From Castellaniella denitrificans (lineage in GTDB: Bacteria > Pseudomonadota > Gammaproteobacteria > Burkholderiales > Burkholderiaceae_B): DNA of 64,000 bases. Positions 47,801-57,176 of this stretch are shown here, piece after piece; position 1 is the first letter of the stretch, and every line of letters begins with the position of its first letter. The notes beneath the pieces were generated by a model. That model was given only the letters and a program-made list of their open reading frames with translations, did not search any database and was not told where the DNA came from. Location of the stretch: assembly GCF_027214045.1 (NCBI RefSeq), contig NZ_JAPWHE010000005.1, positions 163,624-227,623 of the forward strand. The letters are read 5' to 3'. A program made the translations under genes and the position numbers.

Positions 47801-48476
47801 GGGCCTCTGGCGCTTGCGCGGTCCGGACCGTGGCCTGGAGCTGAACGCCTCGGTCCAGGCGCAAAACCTGGGCGCCTGGATGGACCGGGCCGGCTGGAAG
47901 GATGTGATGTCCGGCGGCGAAGGCACGCTCAAGGGGCGCTTCCAGTGGCGCAATCTGCCCTGGACGCGCGAAAAGGCGGACCTGGGCGGCAGTGTGCGGA
48001 TCGAGCTGGACAAGGGCCGCTTCCAGAAACTGGGTTCGCACACGGGCAAACTGCTGGAATTCCTGTCGCTTCAGTCCATTACCCGGTTGACGAAGCTGGA
48101 CAGCGGGCTGGCCGGCCTGCCGAAGGACGGTTTTCCCTTCGACCAGTTCCGGGGCGCGCTGGACATGGACCGGGGCAAGGTCAAAGTCCGCGATTACAAG
48201 GTGATCGGGCCGGTGGGCACCATCCTGCTCGAGGGGAGTGCCGACATTGTGGACGAGACCCTCGACCTGCAGGCCGTCATCGTGCCCAGCCTGGATGTCA
48301 GCGGTGCGGCCCTGGCCGCCGGCATCGCCGTTAATCCGTTGATCGGCCTGGGCGCCTTCGTCACGCAATGGTTGCTGAAGGCGCCCTTGGCCCGGAGCAT
48401 GACGGCGCGCTACCGCATCACGGGGACGTGGGACGATCCCAAGATCCAGGATGTGCCGGTGGCCGCGGGGCAATGA
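44898..48476 (+). CDS. yhdP: YhdP-family AsmA-like envelope protein
   Basis: A 1192-residue protein of the YhdP (TIGR02099) family, an inner-membrane anchored bridge implicated in phospholipid transport to the outer membrane. A single N-terminal transmembrane helix (about 15-38) is followed by a long beta-rich periplasmic part with the DUF3971 and AsmA-like C-terminal regions (LKGRFQWRNLPWTREKADLGG, SADIVDETLDLQAVIVPS). The ribosome site AAAAGGTGGC is near the start. It is divergent from glnE, and its stop lies inside a perfect palindrome. Confidence 0.92.
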   Translation: MRQFISRHGSTWGRRLLAVAVGLYFCVGIALLVLRYAVLPQIDAWRPRIDARLSQALGVQVALGSIQVRWHGWDPEFDVRDTRLRAADGRDLLTIPEARARLDWRAILPGHRGLLDLRVCGMDLTLDRLPDGRLGLLGQTLALNGAQGSGDAPVLGWLLAQPRIAFLDTTLRWVDQARAAPELRLENVEAVLERNGGMLAMSLGARVPDAGGARLELSARLADPDTLAQGRLPADWQAWLRIGSVRSKAWRTWVDLPEALLRGGAQAQAWVRTQDGRPRLTLLLETDAARWSDESGLSLDVPRAGIWAEGALDQWLALDRNGPMDDGLNFQVRAQGARGTLPGVFAQPLSLGFLEARGRLRRAGAWALALDDLDWRNPDIALRGSGVWTSGGPAGQADFQGTIARARLDAIHRYLPLEVNPDARDWLAGGLRAGEVVDARWRLRGDLAEFPFGAQPQAGDFRIQGDFHDARIEFVPGAPPKEAWPLLEAVSGTADLHRTDLRLSASTARMRPESGQEIVLSGLTARIPDLENQSTLQVSGLTSAPGEAYMSLIRHSPLAALLDGVFDEASAGGDWAVPLSLTIPLLHSEDTQVQGRVDLRQASLRFLPHAPAFQAIEGRLHFSEQGVRIAQPLSARLLGGDVKISGGLGGPQDAGLDFQGRIGARALADYVGVPGMRRLTGALDYRASLRMQGRATVFALDSDTRGLGLDFPAPLAKPAAQSRPLHVQWSDADPNSDRLDAQYGDALRLALRHDRKARRGPYFQGAAVGAGRAADAGADGMRVEVAYPLFDLDRWNRIVDEFSIPRRGAGARQPATRPLWPDLSLLSVQADQMRLMGTRLDQAVLRVSRTPEEQWSMNLRSDQTSGTLKWQERDGRVQGRVSARFARLSLGDDPRDARSLLPEAEPDENASFDDDLEIPGIVLQADELRLYGHAMGALSLEGVRDSVRHLWSLNNLRLGDEDARLRGSGLWRLRGPDRGLELNASVQAQNLGAWMDRAGWKDVMSGGEGTLKGRFQWRNLPWTREKADLGGSVRIELDKGRFQKLGSHTGKLLEFLSLQSITRLTKLDSGLAGLPKDGFPFDQFRGALDMDRGKVKVRDYKVIGPVGTILLEGSADIVDETLDLQAVIVPSLDVSGAALAAGIAVNPLIGLGAFVTQWLLKAPLARSMTARYRITGTWDDPKIQDVPVAAGQ

Positions 48477-48508
48477 AAAAAGCTCCCGAGGGAGCTTTTT
48501 TCATTGCC
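48469..48508. terminator. Bidirectional terminator, yhdP and gdhA
   Basis: A 40-base perfect palindrome (arms of 19 bp starting GGCAATGAAAAAAGCTCCC, two-base centre GA). The core GCTCCC/GGGAGC stem has A and T tracts on both sides, giving a factor-independent terminator in either direction. The yhdP stop codon (TGA, 48474-48476) lies within the left arm. gdhA ends 25 bases to the right. Confidence 0.9.
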
Positions 48509-48532
48509 GGGGAAATACCGTCCGAAGCGTCA

Positions 48533-49876
48533 TCAGTACACTCCCTGGGCCAGCATCGCGTCGGCCACTTTCACGAAGCCGGCGATGTTGGCGCCGTTCA
48601 GGTAGTTGACGGTCTTGTCCGCGCCGCCGTAACGCACGCAGTTCTGGTGGATGTCGCGCATGATGGCATGCAGCTTGGCGTCGACCTCGTCCCGCGTCCA
48701 GGACAGGCGCTGGGCGTTCTGGCTCATTTCCAGGCCGGACACGGCCACCCCGCCGGCATTGCTGGCCTTGCCGGGCGCGTACAGCACGCCGGCCTCGATG
48801 AAGGCGCTGGCCGCCTCGATGGTGGAAGGCATGTTGGCGCCCTCGGCCACGCAGCGCACGCCATTGCCGATCAGGGTGCGAGCGTCCTCGATCTCCAGTT
48901 CGTTCTGGGTCGCGCAGGGCAGGGCCACATCCACGGGCACGTGCCAGGGGCGTTTGCCAGCCTCGTAGGTCAGGCCGAACTGTTTGGCGTATTCCTCGAC
49001 GCGGCCGCGTTTTTCGTTCTTCAGTTCGATCAGGGCCGCGAGTTTTTCCGTCGTGAAACCCGCCGGATCCACCACGCAGCCGTGGGAATCGGACACCGTG
49101 ACGACCTTGGCGCCCAGTTGCAGGCATTTCTCGATGGTGTACTGTGCCACGTTGCCCGATCCGGAAACCGAAACCGTGTAGCCGTCGAGGGACTGGCCGG
49201 CGTGCTTGAGCATTTCTTCGGCGAAGTAGACCGTGCCGTAGCCGGTGGCCTCGGGGCGGATCAGGCTGCCGCCGAAGCTCAGGCCCTTGCCGGTGAAGAC
49301 GCAGGCGCCCTGGTTGGACAGTTTCTTCATCATGCCGGCCATGAAGCCGACCTCGCGGGCACCCACGCCGATGTCGCCGGCCGGCACGTCCGTGTCGGGT
49401 CCCAGGTGGCGGTGCAGTTCGATGATCAGGGCCTGGCAGAAACGCATGACTTCGGCGTCGGACTTGCCCTTGGGGTCGAAGTCGGAACCGCCCTTGCCGC
49501 CGCCCATGGGCAGGGTGGTCAGCGCGTTCTTGAAAGTCTGCTCGAAGGCCAGGAATTTCAGGATGGAGAGGTTCACCGAGGGGTGGAACCGCATGCCGCC
49601 CTTGTAGGGGCCGATGGCCGAGCTGTGCTGGATGCGGAAGCCCCGGTTGACCTGGATCCGTCCGGCGTCGTCCATCCAGCTGATGCGGAACTGCAGGGCG
49701 CGCTCGGGTTCGACGAGACGCTCGAGCAGAGCCTGGCTGGCGTAGCGCGGATTCTGCTGGATGAAAGGCCACAGGCTGTGCATGACTTCTTTCACGGCCT
49801 GCATGAACTCGGGCTGGTGCGGATCCCGGGCCTGAATCCGGGTGAGGAACTGATCGACGGAAGAAAGTGTCATCAA
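48533..49876 (-). CDS. gdhA: NADP-specific glutamate dehydrogenase
   Basis: A 447-residue hexameric glutamate dehydrogenase (same length as E. coli GdhA) that aminates 2-oxoglutarate. LPMGGGKGGSDFDPKGKS contains the catalytic lysine and glycine-rich substrate site, and VSGSGNVAQYTIEKCLQLG is the dinucleotide-binding turn. It starts only 10 bases after the rho stop on the same strand, so readthrough or shared transcription is likely. It ends at the bidirectional terminator with yhdP. Confidence 0.95.
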   Translation of the reverse strand: MMTLSSVDQFLTRIQARDPHQPEFMQAVKEVMHSLWPFIQQNPRYASQALLERLVEPERALQFRISWMDDAGRIQVNRGFRIQHSSAIGPYKGGMRFHPSVNLSILKFLAFEQTFKNALTTLPMGGGKGGSDFDPKGKSDAEVMRFCQALIIELHRHLGPDTDVPAGDIGVGAREVGFMAGMMKKLSNQGACVFTGKGLSFGGSLIRPEATGYGTVYFAEEMLKHAGQSLDGYTVSVSGSGNVAQYTIEKCLQLGAKVVTVSDSHGCVVDPAGFTTEKLAALIELKNEKRGRVEEYAKQFGLTYEAGKRPWHVPVDVALPCATQNELEIEDARTLIGNGVRCVAEGANMPSTIEAASAFIEAGVLYAPGKASNAGGVAVSGLEMSQNAQRLSWTRDEVDAKLHAIMRDIHQNCVRYGGADKTVNYLNGANIAGFVKVADAMLAQGVY

Positions 49877-49886
49877 AGGTGCTCGC

Positions 49887-51143
49887 TTATTTTTTCATCA
49901 TGTCAAAAAATTCGGCGTTGTTCTTGGTGGCCCGGATTTTGTCCAGGATGAATTCCATTGCTTCGGCGTCATCCATGTCATGGATGAACTTTCGCAGGAC
50001 CCAGATCTTCTGTAGAAGCTCGGGCTTGATCAGGAGTTCTTCGCGACGCGTGCCGGATTTGTTCAGGTTGATGGCCGGGTAGATGCGTTTCTCGGCCAGA
50101 CGGCGCTCCAGGTGCACCTCGGAGTTGCCGGTGCCCTTGAATTCTTCGTAGATGACTTCGTCCATGCGGCTGCCGGTCTCGATCAGGGCCGTGCCGATGA
50201 TCGTCAGGGAACCGCCTTCTTCCAGGTTCCGCGCCGCGCCGAAGAAGCGCTTGGGGCGTTGCAGGGCGTTGGCGTCCACGCCGCCCGTCAGGACCTTGCC
50301 CGAGGCCGGCACTACGGTGTTGTAGGCGCGCGCCAGGCGGGTGATGGAGTCCAGCAGGATGACCACGTCCTTTTTCATTTCGACCAGGCGCTTGGCCTTT
50401 TCGATGACCATTTCGGCGACCTGGACGTGGCGCGTGGCCGGCTCGTCGAAGGTGGAGGCCACGACCTCGCCACGCACGGTGCGCTGCATTTCGGTGACTT
50501 CCTCGGGGCGCTCGTCCACCAGCAGCACGATCATCACCGCATCGGGATAGTTGTCGGTGATGGCGTGCGCGATGTGCTGCATGATCACCGTCTTGCCGGA
50601 CTTCGGGCTGGCGACCACCAGGGCGCGCTGGCCCTTGCCGATCGGCGCGAAGATGTCCATGATGCGGCCGGTGATGTTTTCCTTGCTCTTGATGTCGCGT
50701 TCCAGCACCAGCGGTTCGTCGGGGTGCAGCGGCGTCAGGTTCTCGAACATGATCCGGTGCTTGATGGCTTCCGGGACCGTGCCGTTGACCTTGTCGACCT
50801 TGACCAGCGCGAAGTAGCGTTCGCCATCCTTTGGCGTGCGGACCTCGCCTTCGATCGAATCGCCCGTGTGCAGGTTGAAGCGCCGGATCTGGGAGGGCGA
50901 GATGTAGATGTCGTCGGTGCTGGCCAGATAGGACGTTTCCGGCGAGCGCAGGAAACCGAAGCCGTCGGGCAGGACTTCCAGGACCCCGTCGCCGAAGATC
51001 TGTTCGCCCTGCTTGGCCCGCCGTTTCATGATGGCAAACATCAGTTCCTGTTTGCGCAGCCGATTGGCGTTTTCGATCTCGAGACCGGCGGCCATTTCGA
51101 GCAGCTGCGAAACGTGCAGCGCTTTGAGTTCGTTCAGGTGCAT
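49887..51143 (-). CDS. rho: Transcription termination factor Rho
   Basis: A 418-residue hexameric RNA helicase. The N-terminal RNA-binding fold includes [16 protein letters not shown], and the ATPase core has [16 protein letters not shown] (Walker A), [13 protein letters not shown] and [14 protein letters not shown]. The length matches E. coli Rho (419). It is downstream of trxA on the same strand, a common betaproteobacterial arrangement. Confidence 0.97.
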   Translation of the reverse strand: MHLNELKALHVSQLLEMAAGLEIENANRLRKQELMFAIMKRRAKQGEQIFGDGVLEVLPDGFGFLRSPETSYLASTDDIYISPSQIRRFNLHTGDSIEGEVRTPKDGERYFALVKVDKVNGTVPEAIKHRIMFENLTPLHPDEPLVLERDIKSKENITGRIMDIFAPIGKGQRALVVASPKSGKTVIMQHIAHAITDNYPDAVMIVLLVDERPEEVTEMQRTVRGEVVASTFDEPATRHVQVAEMVIEKAKRLVEMKKDVVILLDSITRLARAYNTVVPASGKVLTGGVDANALQRPKRFFGAARNLEEGGSLTIIGTALIETGSRMDEVIYEEFKGTGNSEVHLERRLAEKRIYPAINLNKSGTRREELLIKPELLQKIWVLRKFIHDMDDAEAMEFILDKIRATKNNAEFFDMMKK

Positions 51144-51241
51144 GGGAAAGAGGGAGAGGGAAGAGAAGTGGAAGTCGTTGAGTGGTCGGCGAACCCGGGA
51201 CCGGGTTCGCGCGCGGAATCAGAGCGGACGGACGAGGCGTG

Positions 51242-51568
51242 TCAGAGGGCTTCGTCGAGGAAGGCCTGGAGCTGGGTGCGCGACAGGGCGCCGACCTTGG
51301 TGGCGGCGACCTTGCCGTCCTTGAACAGCATCAGGGTGGGAATGCCGCGGATACCGTATTTGGCCGCGCTGTCGGGGTTTTCGTCCACATTCAGTTTGGC
51401 GATGGTGACGCGGCCCCGGTATTGGGCGGCGGCCTCGTCGAGCAGGGGGGCGACCATTTTGCAGGGGCCGCACCATTCGGCCCAGTAGTCGACCAGCACG
51501 GGCAGATCGGATTGGAGCACGTCGCCCGTAAAGGACGCGTCGCTGACGTGCTTGATGGAGTCACTCAT
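51242..51568 (-). CDS. trxA: Thioredoxin 1
   Basis: A 108-residue thioredoxin with the redox motif [13 protein letters not shown] and the cis-proline segment [15 protein letters not shown]. It reduces protein disulfides and could serve ribonucleotide reductases. It is divergent from parE, with a 149-base gap, and precedes rho by 98 bases. Confidence 0.97.
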   Translation of the reverse strand: MSDSIKHVSDASFTGDVLQSDLPVLVDYWAEWCGPCKMVAPLLDEAAAQYRGRVTIAKLNVDENPDSAAKYGIRGIPTLMLFKDGKVAATKVGALSRTQLQAFLDEAL

Positions 51569-51717
51569 GTCGTGTGCGCGGATGCGAGGATAAGGGAAGA
51601 CGGCGGACCGGAATGAAACCGCCCCGAGGAAGGGCGCGTCGGTCCAATGGCGATAAGCATACCATTAATTCTCCGTAAAATAGGCCTCTTTCGAATCACA
51701 CCGACGGATGGAAAACA

Positions 51718-53679
51718 TTGAGCACCGCACGCTACGATGAGTCGTCGATCCGCGTCCTGAAGGGGCTGGAGCCTGTGCGCCAGCGTCCCGGCATGTACAC
51801 GCGCACCGACAATCCGCTGCACATCATCCAGGAAGTCGTCGACAACGCCGCCGACGAGGCGCTGGCCGGTCATGCCCGCAACATCGCCGTCACACTGCAC
51901 GCCGACGGCAGTCTGACGGTCGAGGACGACGGGCGCGGCATTCCGGTGGGCGAGCATCCCGAGGAACACGCGCCCGTGGTCGAGCTGGTCTTCACCCGCC
52001 TGCATGCGGGGGGCAAGTTCAGCAAGGCCGACGGCGGCGCCTATGCTTTTTCCGGCGGCCTGCACGGGGTGGGGGTGTCGGTCACCAACGCCTTGTCCAC
52101 GCGGCTCGAGGTCACCGTCTGGCGCGACGGCGGCGAATGGCGCATTGTCTTCGCCGACGGCGACGTGGTCGAGCCGCTGGCCCAGGTGGCCACCGTCGGA
52201 CGGCGGCGTTCCGGCACCCGGGTGCGCGCCTGGCCGGATGCGCGCTATTTCGATCATGCCCAGGTGCCGCTGGGGGAGCTGGAGCACGCGCTGCGCAGCA
52301 AGGCGGTGCTGCTGCCGGGCACGCGGGTGACGCTGACGCTGGAAAAGACCGGCCAGCGGCGCGAATGGCACTATGAATCCGGCCTGCGCGGCTACCTGGA
52401 CGAGGCCCTGGGCGGCGCGCCGACCCTGGCGCCGCCCTTCGAGGGCGGCCAGTACGCGGGCCCGGACGACGAGCAGTACGCGCCGGGCGAGGGCGCCCAG
52501 TGGGTCGTGGCCTGGACCGAGGACGGTCCCGTGGTGCGGGAATCCTACGTCAACCTGATCGCCACCCCGGCCGGCGGCACCCACGAATCGGGCTTGCGCG
52601 AGGGCCTGTTCGGCGCGGTCAAGTCCTTCGCCGAACTGCACAACCTGCTGCCCAAGGGCATCCGTCTGCTGCCCGAGGACGTGTACGCGCGCGCCAGCTT
52701 CATCCTGTCGGCCAAGATCCTGGATCCGCAGTTCCAGGGCCAGATCAAGGAACGCCTGAACAGCCGCGACGCGGTGCGCCTGGTGGGCGGCTTCCTGCGC
52801 AATGCGCTGGAACTCTGGCTGCACGCCAACGTGGAACACGGCAAGAGGATCGCCGAGCTGGCCATCGGCCAGGCCCAGGCCCGTTCCCGCGCCGCGCGCA
52901 AGGTCGAGAAGCGCAAGGGTTCGGGAGTCGCGGTCCTGCCGGGCAAGCTCACCGATTGCGAGTCGACGGACGTGAACCGCACCGAGGTCTTCCTGGTCGA
53001 GGGCGATTCGGCCGGCGGTTCGGCCAAGATGGGCCGCGACAAGGAATTCCAGGCCATCCTGCCGCTGCGCGGCAAGATCCTGAACGCCTGGGAAGTGGAG
53101 CGCGACCGGCTGTTCGCCAACCAGGAGATCCACGACATTTCCGTGGCCATCGGCGTCGACCCGCACGGCCCGGGCCAGGAGGCCGACCTCTCGGGCTTGC
53201 GCTACGGCCGCATCTGCATCCTGTCGGACGCGGACGTGGACGGCGCGCACATCCAGGTGCTGCTGTTGACCCTGTTCCTGCGTCACTTTCCGCGCCTGAT
53301 CGAGGCCGGCCACGTCTACATCGCCCGTCCCCCATTGTTTCGCGTGGACGTGCCCGCGGCCGGCAAGCGCCCGGCGCGCAAGCTCTACTGCCTGGACCAG
53401 GCGGAACTCGACGCGGTGCTGGACAAGCTGCGCGGCGAAGGCCTGCGCGAAGGCGGTTGGCGTATCAGCCGTTTCAAGGGGCTGGGCGAGATGAACGCCG
53501 AACAGCTCTGGGACACGACGCTGAACCCGGATACCCGCCGTCTCGCGCGGGTGCGCCACGGCGGCGAGGGACTGACGAACTCGGCGCGCATGTTCGACAT
53601 GCTGATGGCGCGCGGCGAGGCCGCCCAGCGGCGCGTCTGGCTCGAGGAAAAAGGCAATCTGGCCGACGTGGATGTGTGA
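51718..53679 (+). CDS. parE: Topoisomerase IV subunit B
   Basis: A 653-residue ParE ATPase subunit. GHKL ATP site: DNAADEALAG, EDDGRGIPVG and HGVGVSVTNALS; TOPRIM domain: EGDSAGGSAKMGRD and LSDADVDGAHI. Family conservation of YDESSIRVLKGLEPVRQRPGMY at the very start supports the unusual TTG start at 51718, preceded by GGATGGAA; the nearby ATG at 51708 is out of frame. parC follows after 21 bases. Confidence 0.95.
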   Translation: MSTARYDESSIRVLKGLEPVRQRPGMYTRTDNPLHIIQEVVDNAADEALAGHARNIAVTLHADGSLTVEDDGRGIPVGEHPEEHAPVVELVFTRLHAGGKFSKADGGAYAFSGGLHGVGVSVTNALSTRLEVTVWRDGGEWRIVFADGDVVEPLAQVATVGRRRSGTRVRAWPDARYFDHAQVPLGELEHALRSKAVLLPGTRVTLTLEKTGQRREWHYESGLRGYLDEALGGAPTLAPPFEGGQYAGPDDEQYAPGEGAQWVVAWTEDGPVVRESYVNLIATPAGGTHESGLREGLFGAVKSFAELHNLLPKGIRLLPEDVYARASFILSAKILDPQFQGQIKERLNSRDAVRLVGGFLRNALELWLHANVEHGKRIAELAIGQAQARSRAARKVEKRKGSGVAVLPGKLTDCESTDVNRTEVFLVEGDSAGGSAKMGRDKEFQAILPLRGKILNAWEVERDRLFANQEIHDISVAIGVDPHGPGQEADLSGLRYGRICILSDADVDGAHIQVLLLTLFLRHFPRLIEAGHVYIARPPLFRVDVPAAGKRPARKLYCLDQAELDAVLDKLRGEGLREGGWRISRFKGLGEMNAEQLWDTTLNPDTRRLARVRHGGEGLTNSARMFDMLMARGEAAQRRVWLEEKGNLADVDV

Positions 53680-53700
53680 CGGACTGGGTAAGGGACTGGA

Positions 53701-56007
53701 ATGGATTTGAATCAGACTGAATTGCCGGACGGCGACGACGACGGCCTGGTGCTGGCGCGCTACGCCGAACAGGCCTACCTGGATTACGCCGTGTCGGTGG
53801 TGCGCGGCCGCGCGCTGCCTGAAGTGTCCGACGGCCAGAAACCGGTGCAGCGCCGCATCCTGTACGCCATGGACGCGATGGGTCTGGGGCCGCAGGCCCG
53901 GCCCGTGAAATCCGCCCGTGTGGTGGGCGACGTACTGGGCAAATATCACCCGCACGGCGACCAGGCGGCCTATGACGCCATGGTGCGCATGGCGCAGAAT
54001 TTCGCGCTGCGCTACCCCTTGATCGACGGGCAGGGCAATTTCGGCTCGCGCGACGGCGACAACGCCGCCGCCATGCGCTACACCGAGGCCCGCCTGACGC
54101 CATTCTCTCGTTTGCTGCTGGATGAACTGGACGAGGGCACGGTCGATTTCACCCCCAACTACGACGGCAGCCAGCAGGAACCCGTGTGCCTGCCGGCGCG
54201 TCTGCCGGTCATGCTGCTGAACGGCGCGTCGGGCATCGCGGTGGGCATGGCCACGGAAATCCCCTCGCACAATCTGCGCGAGGTTGCGCGCGCCTGCGTG
54301 GCCCTGTTGCGCAAACCGGGCCTGCCCGACGCGGAACTCTTCGCCCTGGTGCCGGGTCCGGACTTCCCCGGCGGGGGCCAGATCATCACGCCGCCCGAGG
54401 ACATCGCCCAGATCTACGCCGGTGGCCGGGGCACCCTGAAGGCCCGCGCCCGCTGGCATTTCGAGGACATGGCGCGCGGCCAGTGGCAACTGGTGGTGAC
54501 CGAACTGCCGCCCGGGGCCTCCGCCCAGAAGATCCTGGAGACCATCGAGGACCTGACCAATCCCAAGCCGCGCGCCGGCAAGAAATCCCTGTCGGCCGAG
54601 CAGCAGCAGACCAAGGCGCTGGTCCTGGGCATGCTGGATTCGGTGCGCGACGAATCCGGCAAACAGGATCCCGTGCGGCTGGTCTTCGAGCCCAAGACCA
54701 GCCGCATCGGCCGCGACGAGTTCGTCAACATGCTGCTGGTGCGCACCGGCCTGGAAGGCAACGTGCCGATCAACCTGGTGTGCATCGACACCGACGGGAG
54801 GCCGGGCCAGCGCAGCCTGCGCCAGGTCCTGGAGTCCTGGCTGGCCTTCCGTGCCCAGACGGTCACGCGGCGCACCCGCCACCGCCTGGACAAGGTGCTG
54901 GACCGCATCCACATCCTGGAAGGCCGCAGCATCGTCTACCTGAACGTGGATGAAGTCATCCGTACCATCCGCGAGGCGGACGAGCCCCGCGCGGCCTTGA
55001 TGGAACGTTTCCGCCTGACCGAACGCCAGGCCGACGACATCCTGGAAATGCGCCTGCGCCAGCTGGCCCGGCTGGAAGGCATCCGCATCGAGCAGGAACT
55101 GGCGCAGAAGCGCGCGGACCAATTGGCGCTGCAGGAACTGCTGGACGATCCCGCCGCCTTCAAGCGCCTGATGATCCGCGAGATCGAGGCCGACGCCAAG
55201 CAGTACGGCGACGATCGCCGCACGCTGATCGAGCCGGCCGAGCGCGCCGTCCTGGAAACCCAGGTGGTGGACGAGCCCGTCACCGTGGTGGTATCCCAGA
55301 AGGGCTGGTTGCGCGCCCGCCAGGGCCACGGCCACGACGCGACGCAGTTCGGCTTCAAGACGGGCGACTCGCTCTATGACGCCATCGAATGCCGCAGCAC
55401 GCAGGAACTCATGGCCTTGTCGAGCACCGGCCGGTCCTACAGCATCGCGGTGGCGAGCCTGCCGTCTGCGCGCGGCGACGGGCAGCCGGTGACTTCGATG
55501 GTCGGCCTGGAGCCGGGCGGACGCATCGTCCACATGCTGGCGGGCGCGTCCGGCCGCCGCGTCCTGCTGGGCGTGGCGTCCGGCTATGGCTTCCTGGCGC
55601 GGATCGGCGACCTGTCCACCCGCCAGCATGCCGGCAAGCAGTTCATCACCCTGGAAAAGGGCGACACGCTGCTCAAGCCCTTGCTGTTGCGCGACGACGA
55701 CACGGCCGTGGCGCTGCTCAGCCGCAAGGGCAAATTCCTGGTGGTGGCGCTCGACGAACTGAAGACGCTGTCGAGCGGTGGCCGAGGCACCATCCTGATG
55801 GGGCTGGACGAGGGCGACCGTATCGAACAGTGGGCCGGGGTGGGGGCCGCAGGCGTGGTGTTGCGCGGCGTCTACCGGGCGCGCGACACGGAACTGGTCC
55901 TGACGCCGGAGGAACTGGCGCTGTATGCGGGCCGGCGTGCCCGCAAGGGACGGCTGCTGGACGTCAAGATCAAGCAGCCCAGCCTCTGGCCGGGGGCGGG
56001 GGACTGA
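53701..56007 (+). CDS. parC: Topoisomerase IV subunit A
   Basis: A 768-residue DNA-cleaving subunit of topoisomerase IV. The active tyrosine is Y127 in MRYTEARL, preceded by [19 protein letters not shown] breakage-reunion residues. In the quinolone-resistance region the usual Ser (E. coli S80) is Gln88 and the E84 position is Asp92 ([12 protein letters not shown]). C-terminal beta-pinwheel blades cover about 500-750. It is co-transcribed with parE. Confidence 0.96.
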   Translation: MDLNQTELPDGDDDGLVLARYAEQAYLDYAVSVVRGRALPEVSDGQKPVQRRILYAMDAMGLGPQARPVKSARVVGDVLGKYHPHGDQAAYDAMVRMAQNFALRYPLIDGQGNFGSRDGDNAAAMRYTEARLTPFSRLLLDELDEGTVDFTPNYDGSQQEPVCLPARLPVMLLNGASGIAVGMATEIPSHNLREVARACVALLRKPGLPDAELFALVPGPDFPGGGQIITPPEDIAQIYAGGRGTLKARARWHFEDMARGQWQLVVTELPPGASAQKILETIEDLTNPKPRAGKKSLSAEQQQTKALVLGMLDSVRDESGKQDPVRLVFEPKTSRIGRDEFVNMLLVRTGLEGNVPINLVCIDTDGRPGQRSLRQVLESWLAFRAQTVTRRTRHRLDKVLDRIHILEGRSIVYLNVDEVIRTIREADEPRAALMERFRLTERQADDILEMRLRQLARLEGIRIEQELAQKRADQLALQELLDDPAAFKRLMIREIEADAKQYGDDRRTLIEPAERAVLETQVVDEPVTVVVSQKGWLRARQGHGHDATQFGFKTGDSLYDAIECRSTQELMALSSTGRSYSIAVASLPSARGDGQPVTSMVGLEPGGRIVHMLAGASGRRVLLGVASGYGFLARIGDLSTRQHAGKQFITLEKGDTLLKPLLLRDDDTAVALLSRKGKFLVVALDELKTLSSGGRGTILMGLDEGDRIEQWAGVGAAGVVLRGVYRARDTELVLTPEELALYAGRRARKGRLLDVKIKQPSLWPGAGD

Positions 56008-56056
56008 CCGGAGGGCTAGAATAGGACTCCTGCAACACGCCGATGGAATCCACATC

Positions 56057-57103
56057 ATGAGCTTCAAGGTCACGGTGCTGCCGGCCGATCGGGAATTCAC
56101 GGTCGAGCCGGGGCAGACGGTCCTGGATGCCGCCCTCGCGGCCGGCATCGTCCTTCCCTACAGTTGCCGCAACGGCACCTGCTCCACCTGCGAGGGCCGC
56201 GTGGTCTCGGGCGAATACGACGCGGGGCCCGCGCCGGCCCGCATCCTCGACGCGGCCGATCTGGCGCGGGGGCATACCCTGTTGTGCCAGGCGCGACCGG
56301 CCTCCGATCTGGTGATCGAGGCCCGCGAGGTCCGCATGGCCGACGACATCGTGGTGCGCAAGATGCCCGTTCGGGTGCTGTCGCTCGAACCGCTTGCGCC
56401 CGACGTGATGGAGATCACCCTGCAACTGCCCTCGGCGGAGGCCTTCCGCTTCCAGCCCGGGCAATACCTGCAATTCATCTTCAAGGACGGCACCCGGCGC
56501 AGCTATTCCATGGCCTGCGCCCAGGCGGAGGGCCATCGGGTGCGTCTGCACGTGCGCCACATGCCGGGCGGGCTGTTCACCAGCCGGGTCTTCGGCGCGG
56601 GCGACGAGCCGCTCAAGCCGCGCGAGATCCTGCGCATCGAGGGACCGCTGGGCTCTTTCTTCCTGGACCCGGACGATCCGCGGCCGATCGTCTTCCTGGC
56701 CAGCGGCACGGGCTTCGCCCCCATCCAGTCCATGATCGAAGGCATGCTGGCCCGGGGCGACGCGCGCCCGGCGACGCTGTATTGGGGGGGGCGCCGTCCC
56801 GCCGACCTGTACCGCCAGGCCCTGGCGCTCGAATGGCGGGATCGCCTGCCGGGCTTCCGCTTCGTGCCGGTCCTGTCCGATGCCGAGCCCGGCGACGGCT
56901 GGACGGGGCGCACAGGCTGGGTCCACCAGGCCGTCATGGAAGACCTGCCCGATCTGTCCGGCCACCAGGTCTATGCCTGCGGCGCTCCGGCGATGGTCGA
57001 GGCCGCGCGCCACGACTTCATCGAGCGGTGCGGGCTGGCGCCCGACGCCTTTCACGCCGATGCCTTCACCTCGGCGGCAGACCTGGCCAGGGTCGAAGCA
57101 TGA
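56057..57103 (+). CDS. Ferredoxin-NAD(P)H reductase, CDP-6-deoxy-glucoseen reductase-like
   Basis: A 348-residue fusion: plant-type 2Fe-2S ferredoxin (1-90, cluster Cys37, 42, 45 and 77), FAD domain (about 100-200, GTRRSYSMACAQ) and NAD(P)H domain (about 210-348, ASGTGFAPIQSM). The AscD/monooxygenase-reductase group delivers electrons from NAD(P)H to a partner. Annotators often call it CDP-6-deoxy-delta-3,4-glucoseen reductase, but no deoxysugar genes are nearby, so the true partner is open; the P450 of this window is one possibility, without direct support. Confidence 0.85.
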   Translation: MSFKVTVLPADREFTVEPGQTVLDAALAAGIVLPYSCRNGTCSTCEGRVVSGEYDAGPAPARILDAADLARGHTLLCQARPASDLVIEAREVRMADDIVVRKMPVRVLSLEPLAPDVMEITLQLPSAEAFRFQPGQYLQFIFKDGTRRSYSMACAQAEGHRVRLHVRHMPGGLFTSRVFGAGDEPLKPREILRIEGPLGSFFLDPDDPRPIVFLASGTGFAPIQSMIEGMLARGDARPATLYWGGRRPADLYRQALALEWRDRLPGFRFVPVLSDAEPGDGWTGRTGWVHQAVMEDLPDLSGHQVYACGAPAMVEAARHDFIERCGLAPDAFHADAFTSAADLARVEA

Positions 57104-57176
57104 AAATCACCCACCACGCCGCGCCTTCGGTCTGCCGTCCCCGGCGGTGCGCTTTCCATTCTGGAGCGGTCCTGCG

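Noticed and set aside
51565..56148. A 1527-residue open frame on the minus strand across parE and parC
   Set aside because: It is antisense to two conserved genes with complete domain sets. Its translation is low in complexity and rich in Gln, His, Arg and Ala, as expected for the shadow of a GC-rich gene.
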